Assembly: GCA_004297235.1 (NCBI GenBank)
Contig: SCUR01000593.1
Location: forward strand, 1-7,898
DNA: 7,898 nt
Source: Candidatus Manganitrophaceae bacterium
Lineage (GTDB): Bacteria; Nitrospirota; Nitrospiria; SBBL01; Manganitrophaceae
Direction of reading: 5' to 3'
Shown here: positions 7,086-7,898 of the stretch, in pieces
Layout of the letters: every line of letters begins with the position of its first letter
How positions within the stretch are numbered: position 1 is the stretch's first letter
Position numbers and translations under genes: made by a program
Notes under the pieces: generated by a model
Database searches by the model: none
The model's input: the letters and a program-made list of their open reading frames with translations, nothing else
Told to the model about the DNA's origin: nothing

Positions 7086-7898
7086 TTTTGAATCCAGAAG
7101 CGCCGCAATCTCCTCAATCGACCAAACGTGATCCGCGACGCCCGCCGCCATTGCTGGGGTCACTCTCAAGGTTTTGTGAATCCGAGCGAAGTTATAGTGC
7201 ATGAAGTGAAGAGCTACCGAGTGCTGATGGTTTTCGACTTTCTTAGAGAAGGCATTTGTTAATCGGGTGAATCTTCGTATGCTCATTCTCATTGTTAGAT
7301 TCGCTCTCTCCGCAAAGCTTGTAGATACATGGATCGGATCAGGATTTCCAGATATCGCCTCTTGTCTTGTCCCACAGCACTCCCCAGGGCTGTATTTCCC
7401 CTCTAACGCAGGATCGGTGCTGTAGAGTTTAACCAGCATCGCATAATCAACCTCAGCGCCGAATGCTCCCTCAACCGCTGTCAGATAAGCCCGATGACCG
7501 TCTGTAGTAAGCTGGATTCGGTTTGCCATTCTACTAGCAAGATCATCCATAAACTTCATGGCATATTGAGGGCTTCTCCCTCCTACTAACCAGCAAGGAA
7601 CCAGCTTTGTTTGAGCGTCAATCGCCGTCCAGGTCCACACGTCACCAAAACCTAGCTTACCCTGCAATTCTTCGGGTACGTTCTTCTCTTTGGCGTAGCA
7701 GAAGGACCAAATCTCATCGCATTGAATCCGCTGGCAGGGGAGATTTCTCAAGACTCTATCCTGATATTCAGCACACGCTTTGCCGATCTGAGGAACCAGC
7801 TTAAGAACGGTATTAAAAGCCACGTCTACCATGCGAGCGGTAGCCCTGAGAGAATTTCCCTCTACAAGTGCTGCGATTATTCTTGCTCTGGTTTTGGT
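7083..7898 (-). CDS. IS1-like DDE transposase, N-terminus cut by window edge
   Basis: Transposase that would cut and join the ends of its own insertion sequence. The open frame runs from the window edge to a TGA at 7083-7085, giving 271 visible residues; probably only a few N-terminal residues are missing. The start begins with a helix-turn-helix-like stretch (ARIIAALVEGNSLRATARMV, then a second helix). The catalytic core shows the first Asp in QCDEIWSF, the second in LTTDGHRAYL and a Glu in FAERANLTMRM (visible-protein residues about 61, 133 and 197), followed by the basic RRFTRLTNAFSKK segment and YNFARIHKTLRVTPAMAAG. This matches single-ORF proteins annotated as IS1-family transposases; that family assignment is from memory of the motifs. 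The reading frame is intact with all three acidic residues, so it may be active. Base composition is visibly more AT-rich than the pyrimidine genes, as expected for a mobile gene. It is co-directional with the operon and ends 25 bp before the -35 box. Confidence 0.85.
   Translation of the reverse strand, partial: TKTRARIIAALVEGNSLRATARMVDVAFNTVLKLVPQIGKACAEYQDRVLRNLPCQRIQCDEIWSFCYAKEKNVPEELQGKLGFGDVWTWTAIDAQTKLVPCWLVGGRSPQYAMKFMDDLASRMANRIQLTTDGHRAYLTAVEGAFGAEVDYAMLVKLYSTDPALEGKYSPGECCGTRQEAISGNPDPIHVSTSFAERANLTMRMSIRRFTRLTNAFSKKVENHQHSVALHFMHYNFARIHKTLRVTPAMAAGVADHVWSIEEIAALLDSK

Overview
The window holds most of a de novo pyrimidine (UMP) biosynthesis operon on the minus strand, read from high to low coordinates: promoter and PyrR-type attenuator leader, pyrR, pyrB, pyrC, carA, sppA (a signal peptide peptidase), a small uncharacterised gene, a short nucleotidyltransferase remnant, and carB, which runs off the low end. 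An IS1-like transposase gene, cut by the high end of the window, lies directly upstream of the operon promoter on the same strand.

The organism is a moderately GC-rich bacterium. Single-chain PyrR, PyrB without an adjacent pyrI, and a lipoprotein-type SppA fit several phyla. My impression from the protein style and the GTAGAGGCG-type palindromic repeats is a Nitrospirota-like or related environmental lineage, but this is a weak inference. The transposase region is visibly lower in GC than the operon, as expected for a mobile element.

Layout. 7074-7898: IS1-like transposase with a probable terminal repeat. 6879-7073: sigma70-type promoter (7030-7058, 17-bp spacing), PyrR-binding hairpin (6987-7017), possible leader peptide (6892-6978) and intrinsic terminator (6915-6951). 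6327-6878: pyrR. 6297-6330: a GTAGAGGCG-type palindrome that supplies the pyrR stop codon. 5368-6291: pyrB. 4079-5371: pyrC. 2955-4082: carA. 1969-2952: sppA. 1760-1972: small gene. 1638-1808: nucleotidyltransferase fragment. 1-1628: carB N-terminal half.

The genes are very tightly packed. pyrB/pyrC, pyrC/carA and sppA/small gene all overlap by the four-base ATGA, carA and sppA are 2 nt apart, and carB begins 9 nt after the fragment's stop, so the whole set is probably one transcript under the attenuator. CarA and CarB make carbamoyl phosphate, PyrB joins it to aspartate, and PyrC closes the ring to dihydroorotate. PyrR senses UMP/UTP and controls read-through of the leader.

The most unusual features are a palindromic repeat inserted in frame inside carB, adding roughly 17-20 residues to CarB, and the insertion of sppA plus a decayed gene pair between carA and carB.
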